The notes under the pieces: generated by a model
Databases searched by the model: none
Told to the model about the DNA's origin: nothing
The model's input: only the letters and a program-made list of their open reading frames with translations
Source: JAMHWD01 sp035911135
Lineage (GTDB): Bacteria; Pseudomonadota; Alphaproteobacteria; Micavibrionales; Micavibrionaceae
NCBI GenBank assembly: GCA_035911135.1
Contig: JAMHWD010000033.1
Span: forward strand, 62,001-126,000
Direction of reading: 5' to 3'
Length of the DNA: 64,000 nt
Part shown: piece by piece, positions 50,597 to 59,762 of the stretch
How the letters are laid out: each line of letters starts with the position of its first letter
How positions within the stretch are numbered: position 1 is the first letter of the stretch
Made by a program: the position numbers and the translations under genes

Positions 50597-52090
50597 ATGT
50601 CCATGAGCAAACGCAATTTGCATACAAGACCGATTCGCCCGATGCTGATTATCGCAGCGGCGGTGATTGGTATGGTCACGTTGCCTAGCGTGCATGGTTG
50701 GGCCGAGAAGGGTGATCTGGTCTCGGTCAAGGAATCAAAAAAGACGGCCAAGCCGTTGAATGTAACCTATGGCAAGGCAGAGATTATCAAGCTGCCTGAG
50801 GCGGTTTCCGATGTGATGGTGGCCAATTCCGATGTTGTCAGCGTTGAGGCGATCCAGTCCGACAAGCTTTATGTCGTGGGCCGCGAGGTGGGTGATACCA
50901 ATATTATCGCGTTGGATGCCAATGGCGATGTGATCCGCAAGATTGACGTGCATGTCACGTATGATCTCAAGGCGATCCAGAGTTTGATCGAGGAAATGTT
51001 CCCGAATGAAAATGCACAAGTAAAATCCATTCATGACCAGATTTTGCTCGCCGGTACTGTTTCCACGCCGGAAAAGGCCTCCAAGATTGCCAATGTGGTG
51101 GCGCATTACGTCAGCGATTTGCAGGATGAAAAAGGCGAGGTTGATGAGCTGATTTCCAATATGCTGGAGGTGCGCGGCGAGCAGCAGGTGATGTTGCAGG
51201 TTAAGATCGTTGAGGCCAACCGCGCCTTTATCAAAGAGCTTAATTCCGAAATCAACCTGAATGATCTGGATGAAAACGCGGCAGAGACGGTTTTTGGCGC
51301 ATTGCCATCGACCGAGGCCAACGGATTTAATTCTCTGGCGCTGGCAACGGGCGGCGCGACGGCTCTGGCCAATGATCCTGCGGCTTCTGTTCGTATCTTG
51401 AAAGATACCGGGATTGCCGGAGTGGGCTTGCTTGGATTTTATATCAATGCGCTGGAGCAGGAAGATTTCGTCTCCATTCTCGCCGAGCCTAATCTGACGG
51501 CCATATCCGGTCAGCAGGCAGGATTTCTGGCAGGCGGTGAGTTTCCAGTTCCTGTGGGCCGCGATCAGGTGGGCAATCTTGTGATTGATTACCGCGAATT
51601 CGGGGTCTCGCTGAATTTCCGCCCTGTTGTCATGTCGCATGACCGCATCAGTCTCCAGCTTAATACTGAAGTGTCCTCGCTTGATTTCGTGAGCGCCGTT
51701 CCGGCGGGTGATATTATTGTCCCTGGTCTTGATGTTCGCCGGGCCGAGACGACTGTGGAAATCCCCAGTGGCGGCACGATGATGATTGCCGGACTGTTGC
51801 AGTCCGAGGCAATTGAGGGCATGGCCGGATTGCCGGGCATCAAGGATACGCCAATTCTGGGCGATCTGATCCGGTCTGATAATTTCGAGCGTAATGAAAC
51901 CGAACTTTTGATCTTTGTAACGCCTTATGTGGTGGAGCCATTCGCCGATAAGGGTAAATCCGAGGAAGTGCCCAAGAAGCAGAGCCGTCCGCTCGCCAAG
52001 GCATTTGCTGCGAATATGCGTAAATCATTTTCCCGCGTAAATGAGGATGTTTTCAAAGACGATCAGGCCTATGGCTATATCATCGACTAG
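50597..52090 (+). CDS. cpaC: Outer-membrane secretin CpaC (RcpA)
   Basis: A 497-residue secretin: signal peptide (about 1-37), N-terminal pilus domain (AEIIKLPEAVSDVMVANSDVVSVEAIQSDKLYVVGREVGDTNI in parts, about 58-105), BON-like segment, and the secretin core (VQLKIVEANR-type start near 200; GEFPVPVGRDQVGNLVIDYREFGVSLNF in parts near 313-340; VPGLDVRRAETTVEIPSGGTMMIAGLL near 376-402). It forms the outer-membrane channel for the Flp pilus. Start is uncertain: ATG 50597 is used, with AAAGGG 16 bases upstream; ATG 50603 is equally possible. Confidence 0.93.
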   Translation: MSMSKRNLHTRPIRPMLIIAAAVIGMVTLPSVHGWAEKGDLVSVKESKKTAKPLNVTYGKAEIIKLPEAVSDVMVANSDVVSVEAIQSDKLYVVGREVGDTNIIALDANGDVIRKIDVHVTYDLKAIQSLIEEMFPNENAQVKSIHDQILLAGTVSTPEKASKIANVVAHYVSDLQDEKGEVDELISNMLEVRGEQQVMLQVKIVEANRAFIKELNSEINLNDLDENAAETVFGALPSTEANGFNSLALATGGATALANDPAASVRILKDTGIAGVGLLGFYINALEQEDFVSILAEPNLTAISGQQAGFLAGGEFPVPVGRDQVGNLVIDYREFGVSLNFRPVVMSHDRISLQLNTEVSSLDFVSAVPAGDIIVPGLDVRRAETTVEIPSGGTMMIAGLLQSEAIEGMAGLPGIKDTPILGDLIRSDNFERNETELLIFVTPYVVEPFADKGKSEEVPKKQSRPLAKAFAANMRKSFSRVNEDVFKDDQAYGYIID

Positions 52091-52099
52091 GGATATTTC

Positions 52100-52753
52100 A
52101 TGACCAGAACACTGCGCCGCGCCATTTTATCCTGTCTCATTGCCAGTGTTGCTGTGGGTGGTCTTTCTGCATGCCGGCGCATGTACGAACCGGGGCATCT
52201 GACCAAGGAGCGCGTGCAGGTCACGCATGAGGAATTTTTTGATCGCCAGCCCGTTGCGGCGATTGGCCCGGCCTATCTGGAATCTCTGGCCCGGGAATAT
52301 AGCCGAAAAGGCGAGGGGCCTTTGACGCTGACAATCACATATGATCCGCATTCCTCAACCAATACAGCCATGAAGGCTAGTGATAATGCAGCAGCATTAA
52401 GCCGCGAGCTTCAGCAGGCCGGCGTTCCGGTTCAGGCCGATATCCTGCCTGTGGCAAAATCGGGCAGCCTTTCCGAGGCATTGATAGGGTATAGCGGCTA
52501 TGCGGCGCATGCACCGGCGGGTTGCGGCACGATGTCTGGCTATGCGGACACTGATCTGAACAGCAATCTGGATTACAGCCTTGGATGCACAATTGAAACC
52601 GTTATCGCCAAGCAAGTTTCACGCCCTGGTGATCTTCTGGGCCGCGGTCAGGAAGACAATCTGACCGAAGGCAGGAGCGCCACGAACATAGTAGCCCCGG
52701 TCCACGCCGGTGTTCAGAATAAAGAGCTGAAGGGCAAGACTGCCTCAGAGTAA
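52100..52753 (+). CDS. cpaD: Pilus assembly lipoprotein CpaD
   Basis: A 217-residue lipoprotein of the CpaD family. Signal peptide with lipobox LSAC (Cys near 25), then RRMYEPGHLTKERVQVTHEE, followed by a domain with LTITYDPHSSTNTAMKASD near 74-92 and a Cys-containing GCGTMSGYADTDLNSNLDYSLGC region near 141-163. It is thought to be an outer-membrane partner of the secretin. It begins nine bases after cpaC. Confidence 0.9.
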   Translation: MTRTLRRAILSCLIASVAVGGLSACRRMYEPGHLTKERVQVTHEEFFDRQPVAAIGPAYLESLAREYSRKGEGPLTLTITYDPHSSTNTAMKASDNAAALSRELQQAGVPVQADILPVAKSGSLSEALIGYSGYAAHAPAGCGTMSGYADTDLNSNLDYSLGCTIETVIAKQVSRPGDLLGRGQEDNLTEGRSATNIVAPVHAGVQNKELKGKTASE

Positions 52754-52850
52754 ATTTTCATAATTAAATCAAGGCTGTTCCTTAAGTATCTGTTATACTT
52801 TTCCGGGGTATAAATAAAAGAAAACGACCATTCTTTCGGACCAGATTCAC

Positions 52851-54107
52851 ATGAGCCATGACGATACCAGCACCGGGACAGCGACACTTTTGCCGCAATC
52901 TTCCATGTGCATTTTTTCGCAGGATCAAAATACGCTCCAATCAGCCAGAGAACTGATTGATGACTGGCGCTTTGCGCGCGTGGCTGTTGATATCCGTGAG
53001 GGCGACGTTACGGCGGCGGCTGAATATTTCAAGACAGTCAAATCGCCCAATCTTGTTATCATTCAGACAGAAACAATTGATAGCGGATTTAGCGATCGGC
53101 TGGCAGCGCTGGCTGAAAGCTGTGATGCCGATACGGCGGCTGTAATTATCGGCCCTGAAAATGACGTTTACCTCTATCGCAAGCTTATCGATATGGGCAT
53201 CAGCGATTATCTGGTAAAGCCCGTCAGCAAGGCCATTTTGACGGATGTGACGGTCAAGACACTGACCCAGCAATTGGGAACTTCGGATTCGCGCCTTCTG
53301 GCCTTTATCGGATCCAAGGGCGGCGTAGGCGCCTCAACCATGGCACAGGCCGCTGGCTGGGGTATATCGGGGTTACTCAATCAAAAGACACTGCTGATTG
53401 ATCTGGCTGGCGGATGGTCCACCCATGCGGTGGGCATCGGTTTTGAACCGGCCACAAGCCTTTCCGAAGCCATAAAAATGGCGGAGAAGGGCAGTGAAGA
53501 TGCCTTGAGCCGGATGATCCATAAGGCCAGCGATAAATTCTCGGTTCTGGCCACGGGCAGCGATGCCATGCTGGATGCTTCGGTTGATAAAGCGAAACTG
53601 GAATTGCTACTGGATTATCTGATGGTGAAATACCCGGTTGTGCTGGTGGATACATCGGGCGCGCCCGGTGATTTGAAAAGGGCGATATTGGCGCGCGCGC
53701 ATCATATTCATCTGGTCACAACGCCCACGGTCGCGAGCTTGCGCTTGGCCCGGGGGCTGTTGATGGAAATCAAGACCCTGCGCGGCGGTAAAACGGCAGA
53801 TGTTTCGTTACTGGTGAATATGGCTGGATTCGCGCCATCGCACGAGCTATCCAAGGGCGATATCAGCGGCGCTATGGAGCTTGCGCCTGCGGCGATCATA
53901 CCCTTTGATTCCAAGTTATTTGTCGGAACCGAAACCGAAGATAAAAAAATCACGGATGATAAGGCCGGTCTTAAAATTGTACGTGAATCTTTGATGGGAA
54001 TAGCTTCCCGCATTCTGGGCGTGGATCTGGGTAAAGATCCCGGTGAGGCAACAGAAAAATCAGGCGGTGTTCTGGGCGGCATATTGGGCCGTATCGGCAA
54101 CCGTTAG
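52851..54107 (+). CDS. cpaE: Pilus localisation ATPase CpaE
   Basis: A 418-residue protein: an N-terminal receiver-like domain (about 20-140, with degenerate acidic residues and no clear phospho-Asp site), then a MinD/ParA-like ATPase with SKGGVGASTMAQAAGWG (about 156-172), a deviant Walker A in which the usual final GKTT is GAST, and VVLVDTSGAPGD near 262-273. CpaE directs the Tad machine to its polar position in Caulobacter. A 97-base gap with a TATACT near 52794 separates it from cpaD. Confidence 0.9.
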   Translation: MSHDDTSTGTATLLPQSSMCIFSQDQNTLQSARELIDDWRFARVAVDIREGDVTAAAEYFKTVKSPNLVIIQTETIDSGFSDRLAALAESCDADTAAVIIGPENDVYLYRKLIDMGISDYLVKPVSKAILTDVTVKTLTQQLGTSDSRLLAFIGSKGGVGASTMAQAAGWGISGLLNQKTLLIDLAGGWSTHAVGIGFEPATSLSEAIKMAEKGSEDALSRMIHKASDKFSVLATGSDAMLDASVDKAKLELLLDYLMVKYPVVLVDTSGAPGDLKRAILARAHHIHLVTTPTVASLRLARGLLMEIKTLRGGKTADVSLLVNMAGFAPSHELSKGDISGAMELAPAAIIPFDSKLFVGTETEDKKITDDKAGLKIVRESLMGIASRILGVDLGKDPGEATEKSGGVLGGILGRIGNR

Positions 54108-54134
54108 GAAGTATAAGCAAGGTATTGGTGAAGC

Positions 54135-55655
54135 ATGTCATTTGGTAAAAAGCAGGCAGGAAGTGCAGGAGCGCCGCAAGCGCCAAAGCCTGCTGCTGTG
54201 CCTGCCTCGCCAGAAAGCAAGCCAGCCGCAGAGATTGTATTAGAGGCCACGCCCAGACCGCAGGCTGAAAAAGCAGATGCCAAGCCAAAGCCGGTAAAAT
54301 CTGCCGCAGAAAGCGATTTGCTAACGCTTGATGAACCGCAAGGCGAGGCTGATAAATCCGATGCTGGCGTTGATACCGGTAATAACATTCGTCTCCAGCG
54401 TGCGCGTAACCGCATCTGGCTGGATTTGCGCGATGGTATTGATTTGAAGGCATTGGCGCGTATGGAAACCAAGGCCGCGCGGGAAGAAGTATTCTCGGCG
54501 GTAGAAGAAATTGCGCGGTTCCGTAATCTTGATCTTACCCCGGCAGAGCTGCAATCCATTGCCAAGGAATGCGCCGATGACATGCTGGGTTTTGGGCCGC
54601 TTGAAGAATTGCTGGAGCGTGATGATATCGCCGATATCATGATCAATGGCCCTGATGTGACCTATATCGAGGTCAAGGGCAAGATTGAAAAGGCCAGCAT
54701 CCAGTTTCGTGATAACCAGCATCTGGTGACGATCTGTCAGCGTATTGTGGGGGCAATTGGAAGGCGCGTTGATGAATCCTCGCCGATTTGCGATGCGCGT
54801 CTTCCTGATGGTTCCCGTGTGAACGTCATTATTCCGCCGCTGGCCGTGGACGGCGCGTGCATGACAATTCGTAAATTTAAAAAAGATAAGCTGACCCTTG
54901 ATAAGCTGGTGGAATTTGGCTCGATGACGCCATCCTGTGCCAAGCTGATTATGGCGATCGGCCGGTCTCGTGTGAATTGCCTTGTTTCCGGCGGTACGGG
55001 TTCGGGCAAGACAACGATGCTGAACTGCCTGACGCGCTATATCGAGCAGGGCGAGCGTATTATTACCTGCGAGGATGCTTGCGAGCTTCAGCTTCAGCAG
55101 CCGCACGTGGTGCGTCTGGAAACAAGGCCCCCCAATCTTGAAGGCGTGGGGGAGATTACCATGCGTGATCTGGTCAGGAACTGCCTGCGTATGCGCCCGG
55201 AACGTATCATCGTGGGCGAGGTGCGTGGGCCAGAGGCCTTTGATTTGCTGCAGGCCATGAACACTGGTCACGATGGTTCCATGGGAACCGTTCACGCCAA
55301 CAATCCGCGCGAGGCTTTATCCCGTATGGAAAACATGATCGCCATGGGCGGCTTGAACCTGCCGCAAAAGGCGGTGCGTGAACAGATTGCCGGCGCTGTG
55401 CAATGTATTATTCAGGTCCAGCGCTTGCGTGATGGTTCGCGTAAGACAACACACGTCACCGAGATCACAGGCATGGAAGGCGAGGTTGTTACCATGCAGG
55501 ATTTATTTGTTTTGGAGATCGAGGGCGAAGATGAGGAAGGCAAGCTGATCACGCGCCATCGCTCAACCGGCTTGCGTCCAAAATTCTTTGACAAGGCGCG
55601 CCAGTTCAACGTTCACAATCTGGTTCTGGATGCCATGGAAGAAGCCTACGGATAG
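54135..55655 (+). CDS. cpaF: Tad secretion ATPase CpaF (TadA)
   Basis: A 506-residue GspE/VirB11-family ATPase that powers pilus extension and retraction. A disordered Ala/Pro/Lys-rich N-terminus (about 1-75) precedes the N-domain (DMLGFGPLEELLERDDIADIMINGPD in parts, about 152-177); Walker A GGTGSGKTT is near 286-294, the Asp box ITCEDACELQLQQPHVV near 310-326, Walker B near RPERIIVGEVRG 354-365 and the His box MGTVHANNPREAL near 382-394. Standard length and motifs. Confidence 0.96.
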   Translation: MSFGKKQAGSAGAPQAPKPAAVPASPESKPAAEIVLEATPRPQAEKADAKPKPVKSAAESDLLTLDEPQGEADKSDAGVDTGNNIRLQRARNRIWLDLRDGIDLKALARMETKAAREEVFSAVEEIARFRNLDLTPAELQSIAKECADDMLGFGPLEELLERDDIADIMINGPDVTYIEVKGKIEKASIQFRDNQHLVTICQRIVGAIGRRVDESSPICDARLPDGSRVNVIIPPLAVDGACMTIRKFKKDKLTLDKLVEFGSMTPSCAKLIMAIGRSRVNCLVSGGTGSGKTTMLNCLTRYIEQGERIITCEDACELQLQQPHVVRLETRPPNLEGVGEITMRDLVRNCLRMRPERIIVGEVRGPEAFDLLQAMNTGHDGSMGTVHANNPREALSRMENMIAMGGLNLPQKAVREQIAGAVQCIIQVQRLRDGSRKTTHVTEITGMEGEVVTMQDLFVLEIEGEDEEGKLITRHRSTGLRPKFFDKARQFNVHNLVLDAMEEAYG

Positions 55656-55661
55656 GTTGTC

Positions 55662-56645
55662 ATGGCGATACTCCCCACCATTATCATTTTCTTTATCGTC
55701 CTGATAATTTTCGGGATTATTGCCTTTGTTTATAACAAAAACGAAGAAGCCAAAAAGCAGCGCGTGATGGCGTTGGTGGTCGGACAAAAGGTCGGCGGCA
55801 GCACGCGGCAGGATGAAGCCGAGGCCCAGAGCAAGCGCCGCGCCGAAATTGCCAAGAAACTAAAAGGCAATAAGGAAGAAACCGAGGAAAAAAAGAAGAA
55901 AAAGAAAACCATGGCCGTGATGATCGAGCAGGCGGGCTTAAGTATTTCTGTACGCCAATACTGGATCTATTCCGCAATTTCCATGCTGGTTTGCATTACT
56001 GTTGCAAAGGTGATGGGGTTTTCCGGTTTTGTAACGGTCATGATGACCTTTATCGGTTTGCTGGGTATCCCGCGTTTTGTGCTGCGCCATATTACTGCGC
56101 GGCGGCAGAAAAACTTTCTTTCAGAATTTCCGGATGCGCTGGAGGCTATGGTGCGCCTCCTGAAGGCCGGTATGCCGGTTTCCGAAGCCATTTCCATGAT
56201 CTCCAAGGAATTTGAAGGCCCGGTCGGCGAAGAAATGACACGTGTTTACGATAAGCAGAAAATCGGGATCCCGCTGCATGAGGCCGCCTTGGAAGCCACC
56301 AGACGCATGCCCTTGACCGAGATGCAGATGTTTGCCACAGGCCTTGCCATTCAGGCGCAGACCGGATCAAGCCTTTCCGAAGTTCTGATGAATCTGGCCA
56401 ATGTTATCCGCCAGCGGTTCAAGCTGAAGCGCAAGATCAAGGCGCTCTCATCCGAGGCCGTCGCATCGGCCAGTATTATCGGATCTTTGCCGATACTGGT
56501 GGCCTTTGGCCTTTGGTGCGTTAATCCGCCTTATATCGAGCTTCTTTTTACGGATCCTTTCGGCAAGATTTTGCTGGCCGGTTCTGTGGTTTGGATGTGT
56601 ATCGGGATTTTTGTCATGAAAATGATGATCAATTTTAAAATTTAA
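55662..56645 (+). CDS. tadB: Tad pilus inner-membrane protein TadB
   Basis: A 327-residue GspF-domain membrane protein. N-terminal span (about 3-23), a lysine-rich cytoplasmic stretch (EETEEKKKKKKT near 70-81), two spans (about 95-140), then the GspF domain with FPDALEAMVRLLKAGMPVSEAI near 158-179 and the matching GLAIQAQTGSSLSEVLMNL near 226-244, and C-terminal spans (about 265-320). TadB and TadC form the platform of the pilus machine. Six bases after cpaF. Confidence 0.93.
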   Translation: MAILPTIIIFFIVLIIFGIIAFVYNKNEEAKKQRVMALVVGQKVGGSTRQDEAEAQSKRRAEIAKKLKGNKEETEEKKKKKKTMAVMIEQAGLSISVRQYWIYSAISMLVCITVAKVMGFSGFVTVMMTFIGLLGIPRFVLRHITARRQKNFLSEFPDALEAMVRLLKAGMPVSEAISMISKEFEGPVGEEMTRVYDKQKIGIPLHEAALEATRRMPLTEMQMFATGLAIQAQTGSSLSEVLMNLANVIRQRFKLKRKIKALSSEAVASASIIGSLPILVAFGLWCVNPPYIELLFTDPFGKILLAGSVVWMCIGIFVMKMMINFKI

Positions 56646-56671
56646 TCCGGGGATATGAAGGGTAAGATATT

Positions 56672-57637
56672 ATGTTTGAAATCGACAGCGATGCCTTCGT
56701 TACCGTCATCAGCGCGTTGGTCGCTGCGCTATCATTTGCCGCCTTTGCGCTGCCTTTCTTGAATAAGTCTGAAAAAAAGGAACGCTATAAATCCATGATC
56801 GAAAAGCGCCGCAAGGCGCTTTATGAGGATACGCGCGCGCAGCTGAATACGCGTATTGTGCCCAATGAAAAATCATTATCGGCACAAGAATCCATGGCCA
56901 TCATGTTCAAGGTTCAGGAACTGGCCGGGGAGATGGGCGAAAAGGCGCGCGATAAAATGTTGCAGGCCGGGATCCGTAACCCGAAAGCGCCGCTGAAATT
57001 CCTGATTGCAAAAATTATCCTGCCGCTGGTGCTGGGCGGATTGGCAATGATGTTTCTGTCCTCGCCTAAATTTGAAACATCCAATGTGACGGCATTCATA
57101 ATCATTTTTGGTTCGGCCTTTATCGGCTTCAAGCTGCCTGATTTGCTGATCAAGAATATGATCCAGAAGCGCCAGCAGGAAATCAATATCGCGTTTCCTG
57201 ACTCGCTGGATATGATGCTGATCTGCGTGCAGGGGGGCATTGGTCTTGAACAGACCGTTGATCGCGTCGCCAGCGAAATTGCCGAGCATTCCGAAGTGTT
57301 GGCCGAGGAGCTGGGTATCTTAAGCGCAGAGATGGCGATGCTCAATGACCGCCGCAAAGCCTTGCAGGATTTCGCGCGGCGCGTGGGAAGCGGCGCAGCA
57401 AAAAGTTTTGCTACTGCTCTTATTCAGGCTGAACAATACGGAACATCGGTTTCTCAGGCCTTGCGTGTAATGTCGGAAGAGCTCAGGGAAATGCGTATGT
57501 CCATGGCAGAGCAAAAGGCCGCATCATTGCCGCCTAAATTGACTGTGCCAATGATCCTGTTTTTCCTGCCAGCCTTGTTTATTATCATTCTGGCCCCGGC
57601 CGGAATTCAGGCCATGGGCGCAGGCGTGGGCAACTAG
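56672..57637 (+). CDS. tadC: Tad pilus inner-membrane protein TadC
   Basis: A 321-residue GspF-domain protein, partner of TadB. Membrane segments near 8-28, 110-130, 138-155 and 290-315; the GspF signature is FPDSLDMMLICVQGGIGLEQTVDRVA (in parts, about 171-196) and FATALIQAEQYGTSVSQALRVM near 246-267. Its stop overlaps by four bases the stop of the convergent TadD-like gene, marking the right end of the rightward Tad operon. Confidence 0.93.
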   Translation: MFEIDSDAFVTVISALVAALSFAAFALPFLNKSEKKERYKSMIEKRRKALYEDTRAQLNTRIVPNEKSLSAQESMAIMFKVQELAGEMGEKARDKMLQAGIRNPKAPLKFLIAKIILPLVLGGLAMMFLSSPKFETSNVTAFIIIFGSAFIGFKLPDLLIKNMIQKRQQEINIAFPDSLDMMLICVQGGIGLEQTVDRVASEIAEHSEVLAEELGILSAEMAMLNDRRKALQDFARRVGSGAAKSFATALIQAEQYGTSVSQALRVMSEELREMRMSMAEQKAASLPPKLTVPMILFFLPALFIIILAPAGIQAMGAGVGN

Positions 57638-58377
57638 GAACGGCCTTCTTCAATTTTCTTGGCTGTTTCCTGATCCTGACGGACAGGATTGCGCGTCGAG
57701 CCATTGCCTTCCTTCAGGGTCGTGATAATACGCAGGTTGCGCTCGATTTCTTCGCGGCCCGGTGAAATGGTTCTGGCCTTTTCCAAAATTTCGATGGCTT
57801 CATCCACAAAGTTCTGTGTCGCAAGGTTAAGGGCCAGATTATTCATGATCGGCGTGGGGTCGCCCTGCCAGGTATCAAGTCCCTTGCGGAAGGCGCGCTC
57901 GGCTTCCGGGTGCATGCCCTGGGCATCAAGCGCGATGCCAAGCTGGTGGTAGGCTTTGTAGTTTTCAGGCTGCGCGAGGATGACTTGCTTGGAGTATTCT
58001 TCGGCCTCGGCGTAGTTGCCGAGCGCAAGTTGTACGGCGCCAAATTCATTCTTGGCCTCAATCGGGCCTTGCGGGTCGGCTGCAAAAGGCTGCAGCACAA
58101 CGGCGGCGCGGTTCAGATATTCGTTTTCACGCAAGGCGCGGCCATAAGCGATCGCGGCTTCTGGGGAAGAGCTGTTGCGTTTGTAGCGCCCTTCGAGAAG
58201 TGTCAGGGACTCGCTTGATTTGCCTTGGGTGGAAGCATCATTGGCAGCCTTTTCGAGGGCTGCATCAATGCGATCGCCGCCATTTGTCGGGCTGCCGGTT
58301 GTGGCGCAAGCCGAGAGCAGCAGGGCGGAAGAAGCCATAAGGGTGAGTGTAAATTTTTTATCGCGAAATAGTGTCAT
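57634..58377 (-). CDS. tadD: TadD-like TPR lipoprotein
   Basis: A 247-residue lipoprotein with signal peptide and lipobox LLSAC (Cys near 24) and about four tetratricopeptide repeats (about 70-215; for example YKAYHQLGIALDAQGMHPEAERAFRKGL in parts and NLALNLATQNFVDEAIEILEKA). TadD acts in the periplasm or outer membrane for assembly of the pilus, like PilF for type IVa pili. It is transcribed opposite to tadC, unlike the single-direction order in many tad loci, and is followed upstream by the CpaC-N-like gene. Confidence 0.86.
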   Translation of the reverse strand: MTLFRDKKFTLTLMASSALLLSACATTGSPTNGGDRIDAALEKAANDASTQGKSSESLTLLEGRYKRNSSSPEAAIAYGRALRENEYLNRAAVVLQPFAADPQGPIEAKNEFGAVQLALGNYAEAEEYSKQVILAQPENYKAYHQLGIALDAQGMHPEAERAFRKGLDTWQGDPTPIMNNLALNLATQNFVDEAIEILEKARTISPGREEIERNLRIITTLKEGNGSTRNPVRQDQETAKKIEEGRS

Positions 58378-58424
58378 GGTTTTTGTGCTTCTCTTTGGTC
58401 AGCTAAATGTTAATTCCTAAAACT

Positions 58425-59096
58425 TTATTCCTCGGCAGCTTCGCCCTGATTGACATCGGTCTCGGCAGGGGCAGCTGGCGGTTCAGGAGGCAATGCCGAT
58501 CCGCCTTGCGCGGCAGATTCTCCAGAGGACGAGGATGACGATGTTTCTTCTTCATCCATCTCCGGCACTTCGGGGGCATCGCCTGCTTCCTGTGTCAATG
58601 TGATTTCATGACACATATCGGGGCAGTAATAAACACTTTTTGGGGCGCATGCGCCTGATTTGCTGGAGCAATTACGGCGGACACGCAGATAATGCTCCTT
58701 CGGGGCGGCAACGATCACATGGCGCTGCATGAGCAGATTGCCATCTTCATCCAGAATGGTGAAATAGGATGCGCCGGGCACGCGCGGCACAACGATAAGC
58801 TGGGTCGTAGAATCGGCTAAGATGTTGATATGATTAGGGTTTCCGATGATAATGCTGCCGGCTTTTTTGTCCAGCTTGATCAGTTCGGATTTATCGGGCG
58901 TCAGGCGCAGTTCAGGATGGGTGGGCTTGTCCGGCACGACATAGCCGGTCTTGGCGGCTTTTTCTGCCGGGATAATATCCACCGTGGAGCCTGTCGAGAC
59001 GCCTTGTGCAAAGGCCGGGACGGCCAGAATGCAGATAAAGGCCAGAGCCAGAATAAAATTCAGAATCGTAATACGGTACAGGGCAATGTGGATCAT
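58425..59096 (-). CDS. Secretin N-domain-like periplasmic protein with Cys cluster
   Basis: A 223-residue exported protein. Signal peptide about 1-31 (LAVPAFAQ), then a domain of about 70 residues (KSELIKLDKKAGSIIIGNPNHINILADSTTQLIVVPRVPGASYFTILDEDGN in parts) which matches the N-terminal pilus domain of CpaC/RcpA secretins. It is followed by four Cys in a C-x6-C-x7-C-x3-C pattern (about 151-170) and an acidic Ser/Glu/Pro-rich tail. GAGGGG precedes ATG 59096. There is no secretin core, so it is a free-standing accessory, probably of the Tad machine. It lies 47 bases upstream of tadD on the same strand. Confidence 0.75.
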   Translation of the reverse strand: MIHIALYRITILNFILALAFICILAVPAFAQGVSTGSTVDIIPAEKAAKTGYVVPDKPTHPELRLTPDKSELIKLDKKAGSIIIGNPNHINILADSTTQLIVVPRVPGASYFTILDEDGNLLMQRHVIVAAPKEHYLRVRRNCSSKSGACAPKSVYYCPDMCHEITLTQEAGDAPEVPEMDEEETSSSSSSGESAAQGGSALPPEPPAAPAETDVNQGEAAEE

Positions 59097-59237
59097 AATC
59101 CCCTCAATCGGATCGGCGCAAAGGCGGGCTTTTAAGGAAAACAAAAAACAGACTTCAGCTATGATTATACACAGATTTATGGGGATAACCCAAGGGGTTT
59201 TTGTGGATAAACAGCTTGATGGCATTGTTCTGAAAAA

Positions 59238-59312
59238 TGGTGGGCGGTGCAGGGTTCGAACCTGCGACCCCTAGCGTGTCGAGCTAGTGCTCTACCACTG
59301 AGCTAACCGCCC
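59238..59312 (-). tRNA. tRNA-Val (anticodon GAC), with C at position 33
   Basis: A full cloverleaf on the minus strand: acceptor GGGCGGT/ACCGCCC, D arm GCTC-AGTGGTA-GAGC, anticodon stem CTAGC/GCTAG, 5-base variable loop, T arm GCAGG-TTCGAAC-CCTGC, discriminator A and an encoded CCA (59238-59240), followed by TTTTT. The anticodon loop is TCGACAC, giving anticodon GAC (59280-59278) and C instead of the nearly universal U at position 33 (base 59281). The body matches bacterial tRNA-Val(GAC). The gene lies upstream of, and in the same direction as, the secretin-N-like gene and downstream of cpdR. Confidence 0.93.
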
Positions 59313-59375
59313 ATCAAGGCTGTGGTACATAAGATGGGATTGTTTAGCGCCTTTACGCGGGGATTTCAAGCGTTT

Positions 59376-59747
59376 TTACGCGGCCTTCAAAAGGCTCTCA
59401 ACCTGATCGACAAGGTCTTTAAGGTGAAAAGGCTTGGAGAGCATCTTTGAGCGGCCTTCAATCATGTTTTTCTGGCCCATGGCCACAGCCGCAAAGCCGG
59501 TAATAAACATAACCTTGAGATCGGGGCAGATATTGGTGGCTTTTTGCGCCAGTTCAATGCCATCCATGCCGGGCATGACGATATCGGTCAATAGCAGGTC
59601 ATAATCCCCGCAGCCCTCGCGTTCCAGTGTTTCCATGGCTTCGAGCCCGTTTTCGCATGATTTGACGCTATGGCCGGCGCGGGAGAGGGCCTGCGTGAGA
59701 AATTCACGCATGGAACGGTCGTCTTCTGCCAGGAGGATATGAGCCAT
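59376..59747 (-). CDS. cpdR: CpdR-type single-domain response regulator
   Basis: A 123-residue receiver domain without output domain. It has LLAEDDRSMREFL (near 5-17, acidic pocket), the phospho-acceptor in LLLTDIVMPGMDGIELA (Asp55), MFITGFAA (near 79-86) and SKPFHLKDL with the conserved Lys near 105. These motifs match Caulobacter CpdR, which when unphosphorylated directs ClpXP to cell-cycle substrates. Its partner phosphorelay CckA/ChpT is not in view. The neighbouring tRNA-Val is a common setting in alphaproteobacteria. Confidence 0.9.
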   Translation of the reverse strand: MAHILLAEDDRSMREFLTQALSRAGHSVKSCENGLEAMETLEREGCGDYDLLLTDIVMPGMDGIELAQKATNICPDLKVMFITGFAAVAMGQKNMIEGRSKMLSKPFHLKDLVDQVESLLKAA

Positions 59748-59762
59748 TTTGTTTAATTATCC

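Noticed and set aside
59238..59312. Reading the tRNA as tRNA-Ser(CGA) so that U stands at position 33
   Set aside because: This would break the 5-bp anticodon stem, and the short variable loop excludes a serine tRNA.
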